The translations under genes were made by a program, and so were the position numbers. A stretch of DNA of 64,000 nucleotides, taken from assembly GCA_965224815.1 (NCBI GenBank), contig CBDDAF010000003.1, forward strand, positions 992,001-1,056,000, in the 5' to 3' direction. The notes beneath the pieces are model-generated. The model did not search any database. It was given only the letters and a program-made list of their open reading frames with translations, and was not told the origin of the DNA. This document shows positions 9,987 to 18,304 of the stretch, piece by piece. Source of the DNA: CAYPEL01 sp036479985 (GTDB taxonomy: Bacteria; Pseudomonadota; Gammaproteobacteria; DSM-19610). Within the stretch, counting starts at the first letter, position 1, and every line of letters begins with the position of its first letter.

Positions 9987-10002
9987 CTGTATATATTTAC
10001 AG
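9987..10002 (-). promoter_or_regulatory. LexA (SOS) box of the Y-family polymerase
   Basis: CTGTATATATTTACAG matches the gammaproteobacterial LexA consensus CTGT-N8-ACAG, with the AT-rich centre usual for strong boxes. It lies 22 bp upstream of the polymerase start codon on the minus strand, where it would cover the promoter. It is one of three such boxes in this window. Confidence 0.85.
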
Positions 10003-10207
10003 TAGTATTAGATATTGACTTATCCATGGAGTCAACATTTGTTCTGGTATAACAGGCTCAATAAACCGGCTGTTTCTGGATTATTAATAGCAATCATTGG
10101 GTTATAGCGTTGATTTGATTTCTTAAGAAAAGGACGCGTATCCAGTATTTATACAATCAGATAAAGTAAGGTGTTGGTATTTTCCAGTGATAAGTTATAA
10201 TCAGGCC

Positions 10208-10447
10208 ATGGGCCATTCTCTAAAAAAAATTCCGCCAGAATTTGAGTCTCTTCCTGTAGAAGAACGGATTCGCTATGTCCAGGATCTGTGGGATTACATC
10301 ACAAATGACTCTTCATCAATTCAGGTTTCAGAAGAACACAAGCACATTTTGGATGAGAGATTAAAGGACTACAAGGAAGATCCTGATGCCGGCCGTCCCT
10401 GGAGAGAAGTTCGAGAGGAACTCCTGAGCAAGTTAAGGAAACGTTGA
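10208..10447 (+). CDS. Addiction-module antitoxin (RelE/ParE partner)
   Basis: 79 residues from the ATG at 10208; a GTG 21 bp upstream is possible but less likely. It is small and charged, with PEERI-type N-terminal helices and the C-terminal RPWREVREEL segment that typifies the 'addiction module component' antitoxin family (TIGR02574-like). The stop codon overlaps the TTG start of the following toxin gene, the normal translational coupling of such modules. Antitoxins of this type neutralise the toxin and usually repress their own promoter. Function is inferred from family and context. Confidence 0.8.
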   Translation: MGHSLKKIPPEFESLPVEERIRYVQDLWDYITNDSSSIQVSEEHKHILDERLKDYKEDPDAGRPWREVREELLSKLRKR

Positions 10448-10740
10448 AACAACTCATCATACAACAGCAAGCAACGCAGGAAGCGGATGAAGCAGCAAGG
10501 TGGTATGAAGATCAGTTTCCGAGCTTAGGTGTCGAGTTTTTGTTAGAGCTTGATGCAGCGTTGTACCGGGTAATCGATAATCCGGATATCTACCAACCTG
10601 TTTATGAGAACGCCCGAAGAGTACTGGTTCGTCGATTTCCCTATGCAGCTTACTTTATTTCGGAAACGGGCACTGTTCGAATTATAGCAATTCTTCGCCA
10701 ATCCAGAAATCCAGATGTGTGGCAATCTCGTTTACCATAG
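10444..10740 (+). CDS. RelE/ParE-superfamily toxin
   Basis: 98 residues starting from TTG, which overlaps the antitoxin stop (TTGA). Family features are the N-terminal helix QATQEADEAARWYEDQFPSLG, a central FPYAAYFISETGTVRIIAIL beta-hairpin and RQSRNPDVWQSR at the end, a common ParE/RelE C-terminus. It is either an mRNA interferase or a gyrase inhibitor; the sequence read here does not discriminate between them. It forms a two-gene module with the antitoxin upstream. Confidence 0.82.
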   Translation: MKQLIIQQQATQEADEAARWYEDQFPSLGVEFLLELDAALYRVIDNPDIYQPVYENARRVLVRRFPYAAYFISETGTVRIIAILRQSRNPDVWQSRLP

Positions 10741-10845
10741 CGCATGAACATGAGCCAAAGGAAAAAATGGTTGCGCGACTACAATTGATAGCAGCAAGTG
10801 AGACTGCCATGGATACATCCAAACAAGACTATCAGTGTTCAGTTC

Positions 10846-11667
10846 ATGCAAAAGAAATTCCTTATTATTGATCAAGGCTACTATCGCGATAATAACCTCG
10901 CCTCTCTTGTAGTAAATGATCCACAGGTACGATTTATTATTCCGGATGTTGCATTTATTGAAATGTGCAAATCGAACTCTTGGGAAAACACGATCAGGCA
11001 ATCACTTAAATTTCTGTCGGGAGCCCCAAACCGGGTTTACGCGGGAATATCTGTTGGGGAAGCCATTCGTTTCGAGATCAAAAATCGTCAGAGTTCGAAT
11101 GGACACTTGATTTGTCGCAGATTTACACCAATTGTTAGGTCGCTTCTAAAAGAAATCCGATCTGGCATTAACGGAAGCGCATTTGCAAAATTTCATTCCG
11201 AGGTAGGCATAATTCGTGAAGAGCTTACTAAAGAAGCCCTAAACCATCAGCAAAACTTGATGACGCTGACCGAACTTGTAGAGGCCACCAGGGATAGCCT
11301 CGAAAAGGACATACTTAAATCTCTGCGAAATGGCTCCATCACAGGCGAAGAAATTACAAAACTTGCATTGCTAAGTGCACCCAACCTCATGAGCCAATTC
11401 TTCGAAATGGTTAACTTCCCAAAAAATCGAATCACAAGTTTTCTTAAAACAAAACCTCTTGCATTTCGGTTGATTCTGTTGATATTTTGGTGGTCTCTCG
11501 ATTGGATAGCACAGGGTGGCCTGGAATCACTCCCGGCCAAGAAAGCAACAAATGACTTTCTCGACCAAGAATATGTACTAATTGCCACATTTTTTCATGG
11601 CATCCTAAGTAAAGATAACCGTATCAACCAAGCATACAAGGCCATGCAGTGCATGCTGAAAAATTAA
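10846..11667 (+). CDS. PIN-like domain protein of unknown role
   Basis: 273 residues from ATG 10846; an in-frame GTG at 10798 would add 16 residues, and neither has a clear ribosome binding site. MQKKFLIIDQGYY resembles the first PIN strand with its acidic residue. IIPDVAFIEMCK supplies the second conserved position, and NDFLDQEYVLIATFFHGILSKDNRINQAYKAM near the C-terminus resembles the D..D..YV..A....L(L)TxD region of PIN nucleases. The middle (~90-210) is a helical insertion. It sits just downstream of a toxin-antitoxin pair. PIN membership is an inference from motif pattern; no antitoxin partner is evident. Confidence 0.5.
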   Translation: MQKKFLIIDQGYYRDNNLASLVVNDPQVRFIIPDVAFIEMCKSNSWENTIRQSLKFLSGAPNRVYAGISVGEAIRFEIKNRQSSNGHLICRRFTPIVRSLLKEIRSGINGSAFAKFHSEVGIIREELTKEALNHQQNLMTLTELVEATRDSLEKDILKSLRNGSITGEEITKLALLSAPNLMSQFFEMVNFPKNRITSFLKTKPLAFRLILLIFWWSLDWIAQGGLESLPAKKATNDFLDQEYVLIATFFHGILSKDNRINQAYKAMQCMLKN

Positions 11668-11887
11668 TCGCTAAAAAGATCAACACAGGGAAATAATTTA
11701 TATTCATTAATCACCCATATTAACTTGGTAATCCTGGCGGCTTAAATTTATTTTTTTACGATGCTTTAAGTAAGTGCCATTAGATATTGACCCTATCTTA
11801 CAGAATAAAAATTAACCCCATTCCAGGATTACCACGTTAATAAACGTGATACGCTATTTTAATGAATCAACAATCAAGGGATTACCA

Positions 11888-13333
11888 ATGGCACACTCTT
11901 TTACTTATAAATTAATACCGTTGGCTGCAGCCATCCTCTCATTTACCGCCCAGGCGGCGAATGATGAAAAACGCACGGATCTTCAGGATCAAACCTCCGT
12001 GGCTGTGACTATCTATAACGAAAATCTGGCTCTGGTCAAAGACCGCCGTACCATCAAGCTCGATCAGGGTTTTAATAATCTGGCATTTCGTGATGTGAGC
12101 GCAAAAATGCGGCCGGAAACAGCCATGCTGAGAAATGTTGCGAATGTAAACGGGTTACAGGTGATTGAGCAGAATTTTGACTTCGATTTACTGACTCCGC
12201 AAAAGCTTCTGGAAAAATATGTTGGAAAGAGTATTCGTATTGCGACTATGAATCCAGCAACCGGTAATGAAAAAATAGAATCCGCAAAAGTACTCAGCAC
12301 TAATAACGGAACGGTGCTGCAGATCGGTGACCGGATAGAGGTCAACCCGCGTGGGCGCATGATTTTTGATGGGGTACCGAATAATTTGCGTGATAAACCC
12401 ACGCTGGTAACGCAATTAAATAACTCATCTCCTAGCCCGCAAGATGTTGAGCTGAGTTATTTAACCGGCGGCTTGTCCTGGAAAGCCGATTATGTAGCTG
12501 AATTAAATGCCGAAGATAACCGGATTGATTTGCTGGGCTGGGTAACACTCAATAACCACAGCGGTACAACTTACCAGAATGCAAAAATGCAGCTGGTCGC
12601 AGGGGATGTTAACCGTGTCAAACAGGAATACCGTAAGGCTGTATCGCGCGGTGCGGTATTAATGAATGAAATGGCTGACTCAGCCCCCATGGCTGAAGAA
12701 GGTCTGTTTGAATATCACCTGTACACCCTGGGCAGACCAACCACTATCGCTGATAATCAGACAAAACAGGTAGCGCTAATGGGTGCGTCTGGCGTTCCAG
12801 TCGACAAGGAATTCCTGTTACAAGGCAACGATTATTACTACCGAAGCAGTCATGGTGATATTGGTCAAAAGATGAAGATCGGTGTTTTTGTTAAACTTGA
12901 AAACCGCGAAAAAACGGGCATGGGCATGCCGTTACCAAAAGGTATCGTCCGGGTTTATAAAAAAGACAAAGCAGGTAATGCGCAATTCATTGGTGAAGAT
13001 CGAATTGACCACACACCGAAAAACGAGACTATCAAGTTAAAACTTGGCGATGCATTTGATATCACTGCAGATAAAAAACAAACGAACTTTCGTAAGCACA
13101 GTGCATCTGGAAAATATCACTATGCTTTTGAGAGTAGCTATGAAATCAAACTGAAAAATGCAAAAAACCAACCGGTCACTGTTGTAGTACGCGAACCGAT
13201 TCCCGGAGACTGGGAGATGAAAGAGGAAACCCAGCCACACGAAAAAGTTGCCTCTGGCACAGCAGAATGGAAAATCGTGGTACCCGCAGAAGGGAATACC
13301 ACATTAAAATACCGCGTAATGATTCGCTACTAA
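11888..13333 (+). CDS. DUF4139 domain protein, exported
   Basis: 481 residues from ATG 11888, preceded by AAGGG at 8 bp; a more upstream in-frame ATG at 11846 would spoil the signal peptide. Residues 1-24 (MAHSFTYKLIPLAAAILSFTAQA) are a Sec signal. The body is beta-rich, with VAVTIYNENLALVKDRR at the N-terminus and WKADYVAELN in the centre, both typical of DUF4139-containing mucoidy-inhibitor/MuiA-like proteins. The C-terminal EYKI-type strand block ends in GNTTLKYRVMIRY. Expected location is periplasm or outer surface. The molecular function of the family is not known. It stands alone between unrelated genes. Confidence 0.8.
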   Translation: MAHSFTYKLIPLAAAILSFTAQAANDEKRTDLQDQTSVAVTIYNENLALVKDRRTIKLDQGFNNLAFRDVSAKMRPETAMLRNVANVNGLQVIEQNFDFDLLTPQKLLEKYVGKSIRIATMNPATGNEKIESAKVLSTNNGTVLQIGDRIEVNPRGRMIFDGVPNNLRDKPTLVTQLNNSSPSPQDVELSYLTGGLSWKADYVAELNAEDNRIDLLGWVTLNNHSGTTYQNAKMQLVAGDVNRVKQEYRKAVSRGAVLMNEMADSAPMAEEGLFEYHLYTLGRPTTIADNQTKQVALMGASGVPVDKEFLLQGNDYYYRSSHGDIGQKMKIGVFVKLENREKTGMGMPLPKGIVRVYKKDKAGNAQFIGEDRIDHTPKNETIKLKLGDAFDITADKKQTNFRKHSASGKYHYAFESSYEIKLKNAKNQPVTVVVREPIPGDWEMKEETQPHEKVASGTAEWKIVVPAEGNTTLKYRVMIRY

Positions 13334-13433
13334 TCACGTAAACACCATCTGTAATACTGGGATTAGAACGTGGTTTTGGCTAATATTTGGTGGAACCATA
13401 CTCTGATCCCAGTTCATTTCACCCAGGCATACC

Positions 13434-14024
13434 ATGTCCTATAAAGTTATTTTAAGTGCCGTTGCAATAGCACTTACATTACTAGCTTTTTTACCCTACA
13501 TACGATCGATCGTTCAGGGGAAAATAAAGCCACACGTATTTTCCTGGGTAATCTGGGGCACGACAACCTTTGTAGTCTTTCTGGCTCAACTCGAAGACCA
13601 CGGAGGCGCAGGCGCCTGGCCAATCGGAATTTCCGGGGTGATTACACTATTTGTAGCGTTCCTGGCTTATATAAAAAGATCAGATATAACCATCACAAGA
13701 ACCGACTGGTTATTTTTTACGGCGGCAATGTCATCTTTACCATTTTGGTATTTCACTTCCGATCCACTATGGGCTGTGGTCATATTAACAACTGTAGATG
13801 TTTTAGGGTTTGTCCCAACTGTCAGAAAATCCTATAACGACCCGCATTCAGAATCATTACTGTTCTTTGGACTTTTCACTGCACGTAATATTTTTGTGAT
13901 TTTAGCGCTGGAAAATTACTCAGTCACGACTGTATTATTTCCTGCAGCTATTTCGATAGCCTGTATGCTGCTCATAGCAATGATGGTATTCCGGAGAATG
14001 GAATTTAAACGACCTAGTGGATAA
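13434..14024 (+). CDS. Polytopic membrane protein with two PQ-loop-like repeats
   Basis: 196 residues, about six to seven hydrophobic helices, not confidently assigned to a named family. Two halves show a similar pattern: FLPYIRSIVQGKIKPHVFSW near residue 20 and GFVPTVRKSYNDPHSESLLF near residue 125. Each has proline, two basic residues and then a serine/aromatic helix start, as in SWEET/MtN3 PQ-loop transporters. A six-helix transporter built from two three-helix repeats is therefore a reasonable inference. The end overlaps or abuts the next membrane protein gene, so the two probably form an operon. Confidence 0.6.
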   Translation: MSYKVILSAVAIALTLLAFLPYIRSIVQGKIKPHVFSWVIWGTTTFVVFLAQLEDHGGAGAWPIGISGVITLFVAFLAYIKRSDITITRTDWLFFTAAMSSLPFWYFTSDPLWAVVILTTVDVLGFVPTVRKSYNDPHSESLLFFGLFTARNIFVILALENYSVTTVLFPAAISIACMLLIAMMVFRRMEFKRPSG

Positions 14025-14025
14025 T

Positions 14026-14403
14026 ATGATGGAAACACTGATTAAGATTGGCGGCCTGTACAACATTGCCCTGATAGTGTTTCACCTGCTTTTTTGGCGC
14101 ATCTTCAACTGGGGTGATGACCTCCGTTCATTATCATTCCTGAACAGAGCAACCATGCAAGTGCTTAATCTTAGCTTGACTTTTATATTTGGTATTTTCG
14201 CTTATCTATCTTTAGTGTATAGCACCGTGTTACTAACTAGCCATTTAGGAAGAAGCTTATTAATATTCATGGCCGCATTCTGGTTCTTTAGGTCACTACT
14301 GCAACCCATATTTTATAAACTTAAACATTGGGGATCAATTGCGTTCATGCTCTTCTTTTTTTCTGGCGGTATTCTGTATATAATTCCTGCAGTTTCAGCA
14401 TAA
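14026..14403 (+). CDS. Small membrane protein, unknown function
   Basis: 125 residues from ATG 14026; an overlapping GTG at 14017 is the alternative. Four hydrophobic helices are visible (IGGLYNIALIVFHLLF, VLNLSLTFIFGIFAYL, LLIFMAAFWFFRSLL, IAFMLFFFSGGILYII), with short polar loops and no catalytic motif. It is placed 1 bp after the PQ-loop-like gene, so it is probably co-transcribed and may work with it. No family was recognised. Confidence 0.6.
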   Translation: MMETLIKIGGLYNIALIVFHLLFWRIFNWGDDLRSLSFLNRATMQVLNLSLTFIFGIFAYLSLVYSTVLLTSHLGRSLLIFMAAFWFFRSLLQPIFYKLKHWGSIAFMLFFFSGGILYIIPAVSA

Positions 14404-14415
14404 CCACCCTACAGT

Positions 14416-15036
14416 CTACCCTGACTGAATTCTTTTTAGCATTTCATCGTAAGGCACAGCACCGTCTATACGTAAGCTGTCTTCACCTATAATGTATGTC
14501 GGCGTTGCACTCACTTTTAATTCTTGTGCAGCCTGGTGATATTGTTTTAGGTAATTATTGTACTTTGGATCTTCCCATGCCTGTTCAGTGAGTTCTTGTG
14601 CCAGTCCGGCGTCACCGGCTATTTTTCGTAGCACATCGCGGTCTCCGATATTTTCACCATCGACAAACAAGGATTTAAACAATCTGTTGTGCAAATTATA
14701 AAATAATTCTGCATTATTCCGTTTTGCCGCTTCGGCTAGTAACAAGGCTGAACGTGAATTCGTAGTAAAGTCGTATACATGAAATGGAAGACCGTCCTCT
14801 TCTGCCATATTAACCAGCGTAATTTCCATCTTACGCCAGACTGCATCGTCGTAGCCCAGCTTTGATATATGCATACCTTCGGCGGGTGTTTCTGGGTGGA
14901 TTTCCAGGAAACACCAGTTGACCTTGAGGTCGTATTCATCACGCAGGCGGTTTAGGCGTGCGTCGCCGATGTAGCAGAAGGGACAGATGTAGTCTGAAAA
15001 GACGGTTATTTTTAAGGTGGGTTTTGGGGTGGGCAT
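14416..15036 (-). CDS. DsbA-family oxidoreductase (FrnE-like)
   Basis: 206 residues from the ATG at 15034-15036, which places ITVFSDYICPFCYIG right at the N-terminus as in FrnE/HCCA-isomerase-like DsbA proteins. The CPFC pair is a thioredoxin-fold active site. The helical insertion and the cis-proline strand SATPTYIIGE near residue 175 are also present. No signal peptide is visible, so it is probably a cytoplasmic disulfide oxidoreductase. The first 12 residues of the longest reading frame (MKVKLVIYQRAK) are likely not translated. The substrate is unknown. Confidence 0.85.
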   Translation of the reverse strand: MPTPKPTLKITVFSDYICPFCYIGDARLNRLRDEYDLKVNWCFLEIHPETPAEGMHISKLGYDDAVWRKMEITLVNMAEEDGLPFHVYDFTTNSRSALLLAEAAKRNNAELFYNLHNRLFKSLFVDGENIGDRDVLRKIAGDAGLAQELTEQAWEDPKYNNYLKQYHQAAQELKVSATPTYIIGEDSLRIDGAVPYDEMLKRIQSG

Positions 15037-15090
15037 TTTAGCTCTCTGGTAGATTACTAGCTTTACTTTCAAAAACTAACTGCCTGATTT

Positions 15091-15129
15091 ATTCCCTCTC
15101 CCTGGCCCTCTCCCGGAGGGAGAGGGAAT
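15091..15129. repeat. Pyrimidine/purine-rich palindrome (CCCTCTCC type)
   Basis: A run of CCCTCTCCC-like sequence is followed by its GGGAGAGGG complement, giving a stem-loop between htpG and the DsbA-like gene. Relatives occur at 28201-28305, 54656-54692, 59611-59642, 59666-59700 and 63849-63900, always between genes. They are probably mobile or regulatory palindromes rather than gene-specific terminators. Confidence 0.7.
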
Positions 15130-15160
15130 TATGCCGGGAAGTTTTCTTTAGATAGTTTAG

Positions 15161-17038
15161 CTATACATGATCTATCAACATGGTATTCATGCGTTTTACG
15201 AAAGCGGCTGGATCATCCAGTTGTCCGCCTTCGCTGAGCATGGCTTGTTCGAAGAGTAATTTTGACCAGTCGGTAAAACGGTCGTCGTTGTTTTCATCAT
15301 TCAGGCGTTTAACCAAAGCGTGATCCGCATTGATTTCCAGAATAGGTTTATTATCGGGCACGTCGTGGCCAGCCTGTTTGAGCATCTTTTGCAGGTGAAC
15401 GGGCATTTCATCATTTTCCATGACCAGACAGGATGGTGAATCTGTTAGCCGGTGACTGACCCGCACTTCCTTGATGTCCTCACCTAATGATTTCTGGATT
15501 CGCTCAACGAGTTCCTTATGCGCACCTTCAGCTTCCTTCTCGGCTTTTTCATCGTCCTTGTCCTTTAGTTCGCCCAGATCCAGTTCGCCTTTAGCAATAG
15601 AGACCAGCGATTTTCCATCAAACTCGTTGACGTGCGAGGTCAGCCACTCATCTACGCGGTCGAACATCAACAAGACTTCGATGTCTTTTTTGCGGAATAT
15701 TTCCAGGTGCGGACTGTTTTTGACCGCAGCAAAACTATCAGCCGTAATATAGTAAATCTTTTCCTGGCCTTCTTTCATACGGCTGACGTAATCCGCTATG
15801 GAAACAGTCTGTGAATCACTGTCGTTATGTGTCGATGCAAAACGTAACAGACCAGTTATACGTTCACGGTTACTGAAATCTTCGGCTGGCCCTTCTTTCA
15901 GGACGTTACCATATTGTTCCCAGAACTCTGCATATTCTTCGGGTTCGTTCTTGGCCATTTTTTCCAGCAAGCCAAGAATTTTCTTCACTGAGGCACCACG
16001 AATAGTGTCGATGAATTTATTTTTTTGCAAAATTTCGCGCGATACGTTCAACGGCAGGTCATCAGAATCCACCAGGCCACGTACAAAACGCAGGTATTGC
16101 GGCATCAGGTTTTCTGCATCATCCATGATGAAAACACGGCGCACATAGAGTTTTATGCCATGCTGCTGGTCCCGGTCATAAAGATCGAAAGGTGCACGCT
16201 TCGGAATATAGAGCAGCGTTGTATATTCCTGTGTTCCTTCAACCTGACTGTGCGTCCAGAGCATCGGCTCGCCAAAGTCGTGGGCGACATGTTTATAGAA
16301 TTCTTTATACTCATCATCGCTAATGTCTTTTTTAGGGCGCTTCCACAACGCAGAAGTGTTATTAACTGCTTCAAACTCGTCTTCTTTACCCTCTTCCTGA
16401 GACGGCAACTGAATCGGTAAGGATATGTGATCTGAATACTTGGTAATAATAGAACGTAGGCGGAAGACTTCCAGAAATTCATCTTCCTCTTCACGCAAAT
16501 GCAAAATAATTTCCGTACCGTGTGAATCTTTGTCAGCCGGTTCCAGGGTATAACTGCCCTCTCCTGCTGAAACCCATTTTACAGCATCATCAGATCCAGC
16601 CCGCCGGGTTATCAGTGTCACTTCATCGGCCACTATAAAAGCCGAATAAAAACCCACACCAAACTGACCGATCAATTCCATATCTTTGTTTTCATCACCG
16701 GTCAGAGCATCAAAGAATTGTTTGGTACCAGATTTGGCAATGGTGCCAATATGATCCACCACTTCCTCACGCGACATTCCGATACCGTTGTCGCTGATAG
16801 TGATAGTTCGTTTCTCTTTGTCGGAAGTAACCCTGACGTGCAGATCGCTGTCTCCCGCATAAAGCGCATCATTCTGGAGTGCTTCAAAACGCAGTTTGTC
16901 ACATGCATCCGATGCATTTGAGATCAACTCACGCAGGAATATCTCTTTGTTTGAATATAGTGAGTGGATCATCAGGCTCAGCAGTTGCCGGGCTTCGGTT
17001 TGAAATTCGAGGGTTTCTTTCTGTGTTTCGGTTGTCAT
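15161..17038 (-). CDS. htpG: Chaperone protein HtpG (Hsp90)
   Basis: 625 residues from ATG 17036-17038 (MTTETQKETLEFQTEARQLL), the conserved HtpG start; the in-frame extension upstream is hydrophobic and atypical. The GHKL ATPase domain shows NASDACDK, DNGIGMS and GQFGVGFYSAF. The middle domain includes PLNVSREILQ, and the dimerisation domain ends FVKRMNTMLIDHV. It is a cytoplasmic ATP-dependent chaperone. No heat-shock promoter could be asserted upstream; a single REP palindrome lies there. Confidence 0.97.
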   Translation of the reverse strand: MTTETQKETLEFQTEARQLLSLMIHSLYSNKEIFLRELISNASDACDKLRFEALQNDALYAGDSDLHVRVTSDKEKRTITISDNGIGMSREEVVDHIGTIAKSGTKQFFDALTGDENKDMELIGQFGVGFYSAFIVADEVTLITRRAGSDDAVKWVSAGEGSYTLEPADKDSHGTEIILHLREEEDEFLEVFRLRSIITKYSDHISLPIQLPSQEEGKEDEFEAVNNTSALWKRPKKDISDDEYKEFYKHVAHDFGEPMLWTHSQVEGTQEYTTLLYIPKRAPFDLYDRDQQHGIKLYVRRVFIMDDAENLMPQYLRFVRGLVDSDDLPLNVSREILQKNKFIDTIRGASVKKILGLLEKMAKNEPEEYAEFWEQYGNVLKEGPAEDFSNRERITGLLRFASTHNDSDSQTVSIADYVSRMKEGQEKIYYITADSFAAVKNSPHLEIFRKKDIEVLLMFDRVDEWLTSHVNEFDGKSLVSIAKGELDLGELKDKDDEKAEKEAEGAHKELVERIQKSLGEDIKEVRVSHRLTDSPSCLVMENDEMPVHLQKMLKQAGHDVPDNKPILEINADHALVKRLNDENNDDRFTDWSKLLFEQAMLSEGGQLDDPAAFVKRMNTMLIDHV

Positions 17039-17094
17039 TTGGATTACCAGGATTAAATAATTAATAAACAGGAGCAAATTTTATACGGAATACA

Positions 17095-17116
17095 TCGCGG
17101 CTAAAGCCGCTCCTAC
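17095..17116. repeat. Single REP-like palindrome
   Basis: TCGCGGCTAAAGCCGCTCC followed by TAC is one half of the paired REPIN elements seen at 17772, 26051, 29896, 32589 and 52761. It lies upstream of htpG in the htpG-ogt gap. Confidence 0.8.
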
Positions 17117-17135
17117 ATGGATTGTAACTTTTTGA

Positions 17136-17666
17136 TTAGTGGGGTTTGCTTGTGTGGATTTCAACCCCTTCGTGGCTCAGCAGCCAGGTTTTTATGTCCA
17201 TCATCAACCCAGATTGTTTACCGGAAAAACCACCCATGCTATTTTTGGCCACTACACGATGACAAGGCACCAGTACCGGTACTGGATTATTTCTGCAGGC
17301 ATTGCCGACTGCGCGAGCGCCCGAACCCAGACGTTTTGCTAATTCACCATAGCTCACCACTTCGCCCGGCTTTAGCTGCTGCAAAGCATGCCAGACTTTT
17401 TTCTGGAATTCTGTACCTTTGAGCTCGACAGATACTGGCGGAGTTTCATTCGGATTTTTAAAATAGCGTTTGATTGAATCAGCCGCACGTTCCGCCGCCG
17501 CATTACATGGCCGTATTTCAGCAGCATCTTCTTCCATAAATAATACGCGGCTTATAGCGTTGCCATCCATCTTTATACCCAGTACACCGAGCGGCCAGCT
17601 TACTGTCGCATCAAGTTTTGGTGTCTGGTTTTTATCAGTCAGGGTAATTCCGCGCGTGTTTGGCAT
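17136..17666 (-). CDS. ogt: Methylated-DNA--protein-cysteine methyltransferase
   Basis: 176 residues. The C-terminal half has the DNA-binding helix-turn-helix (VVSYGELAKRLGSGARAVGNACRNNP) and the alkyl-acceptor site VPCHRVV, with the accepting cysteine near residue 138. The GGFSGKQSGL segment closes the active site. It repairs O6-methylguanine and O4-methylthymine stoichiometrically. Length fits Ogt rather than Ada. It stands alone between htpG and rplS. Start assigned at the first ATG. Confidence 0.93.
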   Translation of the reverse strand: MPNTRGITLTDKNQTPKLDATVSWPLGVLGIKMDGNAISRVLFMEEDAAEIRPCNAAAERAADSIKRYFKNPNETPPVSVELKGTEFQKKVWHALQQLKPGEVVSYGELAKRLGSGARAVGNACRNNPVPVLVPCHRVVAKNSMGGFSGKQSGLMMDIKTWLLSHEGVEIHTSKPH

Positions 17667-17771
17667 TAGTTACTCCTTACCTTTGCGTTGATTTCAAGGG
17701 TTCTATTATAAGATCAGTATAGTCTATCATTGCCCCCTTCCTGGAGACCTCAAATAATTCGCAACAAATTT

Positions 17772-17833
17772 GTAAGAGCGGCTTTAGCCGCGATGAGCAG
17801 CGACACCGCCTTTCGCGGCTAAAGCCGCTCTAC
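17772..17833. repeat. REPIN (two inverted REP sequences)
   Basis: GTAAGAGCGGCTTTAGCCGCGA is followed after a short spacer by its inverted counterpart TCGCGGCTAAAGCCGCTC plus TAC, forming a long hairpin. Same family as at 26051, 29896, 32589 and 52761. It lies between rplS and ogt. The gene for the cognate RAYT transposase is not in the window. Confidence 0.85.
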
Positions 17834-17862
17834 AGGTATTTGCATAAACAGCGCACCCAAAT

Positions 17863-17891
17863 AAAAACGGGCAACCAGTGCTGGTTGCCCG
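17863..17891 (-). terminator. Rho-independent terminator of the rpsP-rplS operon
   Basis: An 11-bp G+C-rich stem CGGGCAACCAG / CTGGTTGCCCG with a 2-nt loop is followed, on the minus strand, by a run of five T. It lies 28 bp after the rplS stop. Confidence 0.9.
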
Positions 17892-17919
17892 TCCAGTTAT
17901 TCAGTGATAATCACTGCTA

Positions 17920-18267
17920 TCAGGATAACTTCTCTTTGATACGCGCTGACTTGCCTGAAAGTTCACGAAGATAGTAGAGCTTGGCACGACGTACTGCACC
18001 ACGGCGCTTGACCTTGATTTCAGCAACCACAGGGCTGTAGGTCTGGAAAACGCGTTCCACGCCTTCGCCGTGTGAAATTTTGCGCACGGTAAACGCTGAA
18101 TTCAAACCGCGGTTGCGCTTGGCAATCACCACGCCTTCAAAAGCCTGCAAGCGTTCACGTTCGCCTTCTTTCACTTTTACCTGAACCACGATGGTGTCAC
18201 CCGGAGAAAAATCCGGCACCTTTTTGGTCATCTGTTCTTTTTCAAGTTGTTCGATTATGTTGCTCAT
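17920..18267 (-). CDS. rplS: 50S ribosomal protein L19
   Basis: 115 residues from ATG 18265-18267 (MSNIIEQLEKEQM), the standard L19 start. Core motifs are PGDTIVVQVKVKEGERERLQ, FEGVVIAKRNRGLNSAFTVRKIS and the C-terminal VKRRGAVRRAKLYYLRELSGK. L19 lies at the 30S-50S interface. It is last in the rpsP-rimM-trmD-rplS operon and is followed by a strong terminator. Confidence 0.98.
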   Translation of the reverse strand: MSNIIEQLEKEQMTKKVPDFSPGDTIVVQVKVKEGERERLQAFEGVVIAKRNRGLNSAFTVRKISHGEGVERVFQTYSPVVAEIKVKRRGAVRRAKLYYLRELSGKSARIKEKLS

Positions 18268-18304
18268 CGTTTCATCCCCATCAACGGGTTCATTCAAAAT
18301 TAAA

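Noticed and set aside
10767..10871. 34-codon leader reading frame before the PIN-like gene, with AAAGGA upstream
   Set aside because: It overlaps the start of the PIN-like gene, has no recognisable similarity and could be chance; kept only as an alternative explanation for the poor start signals.
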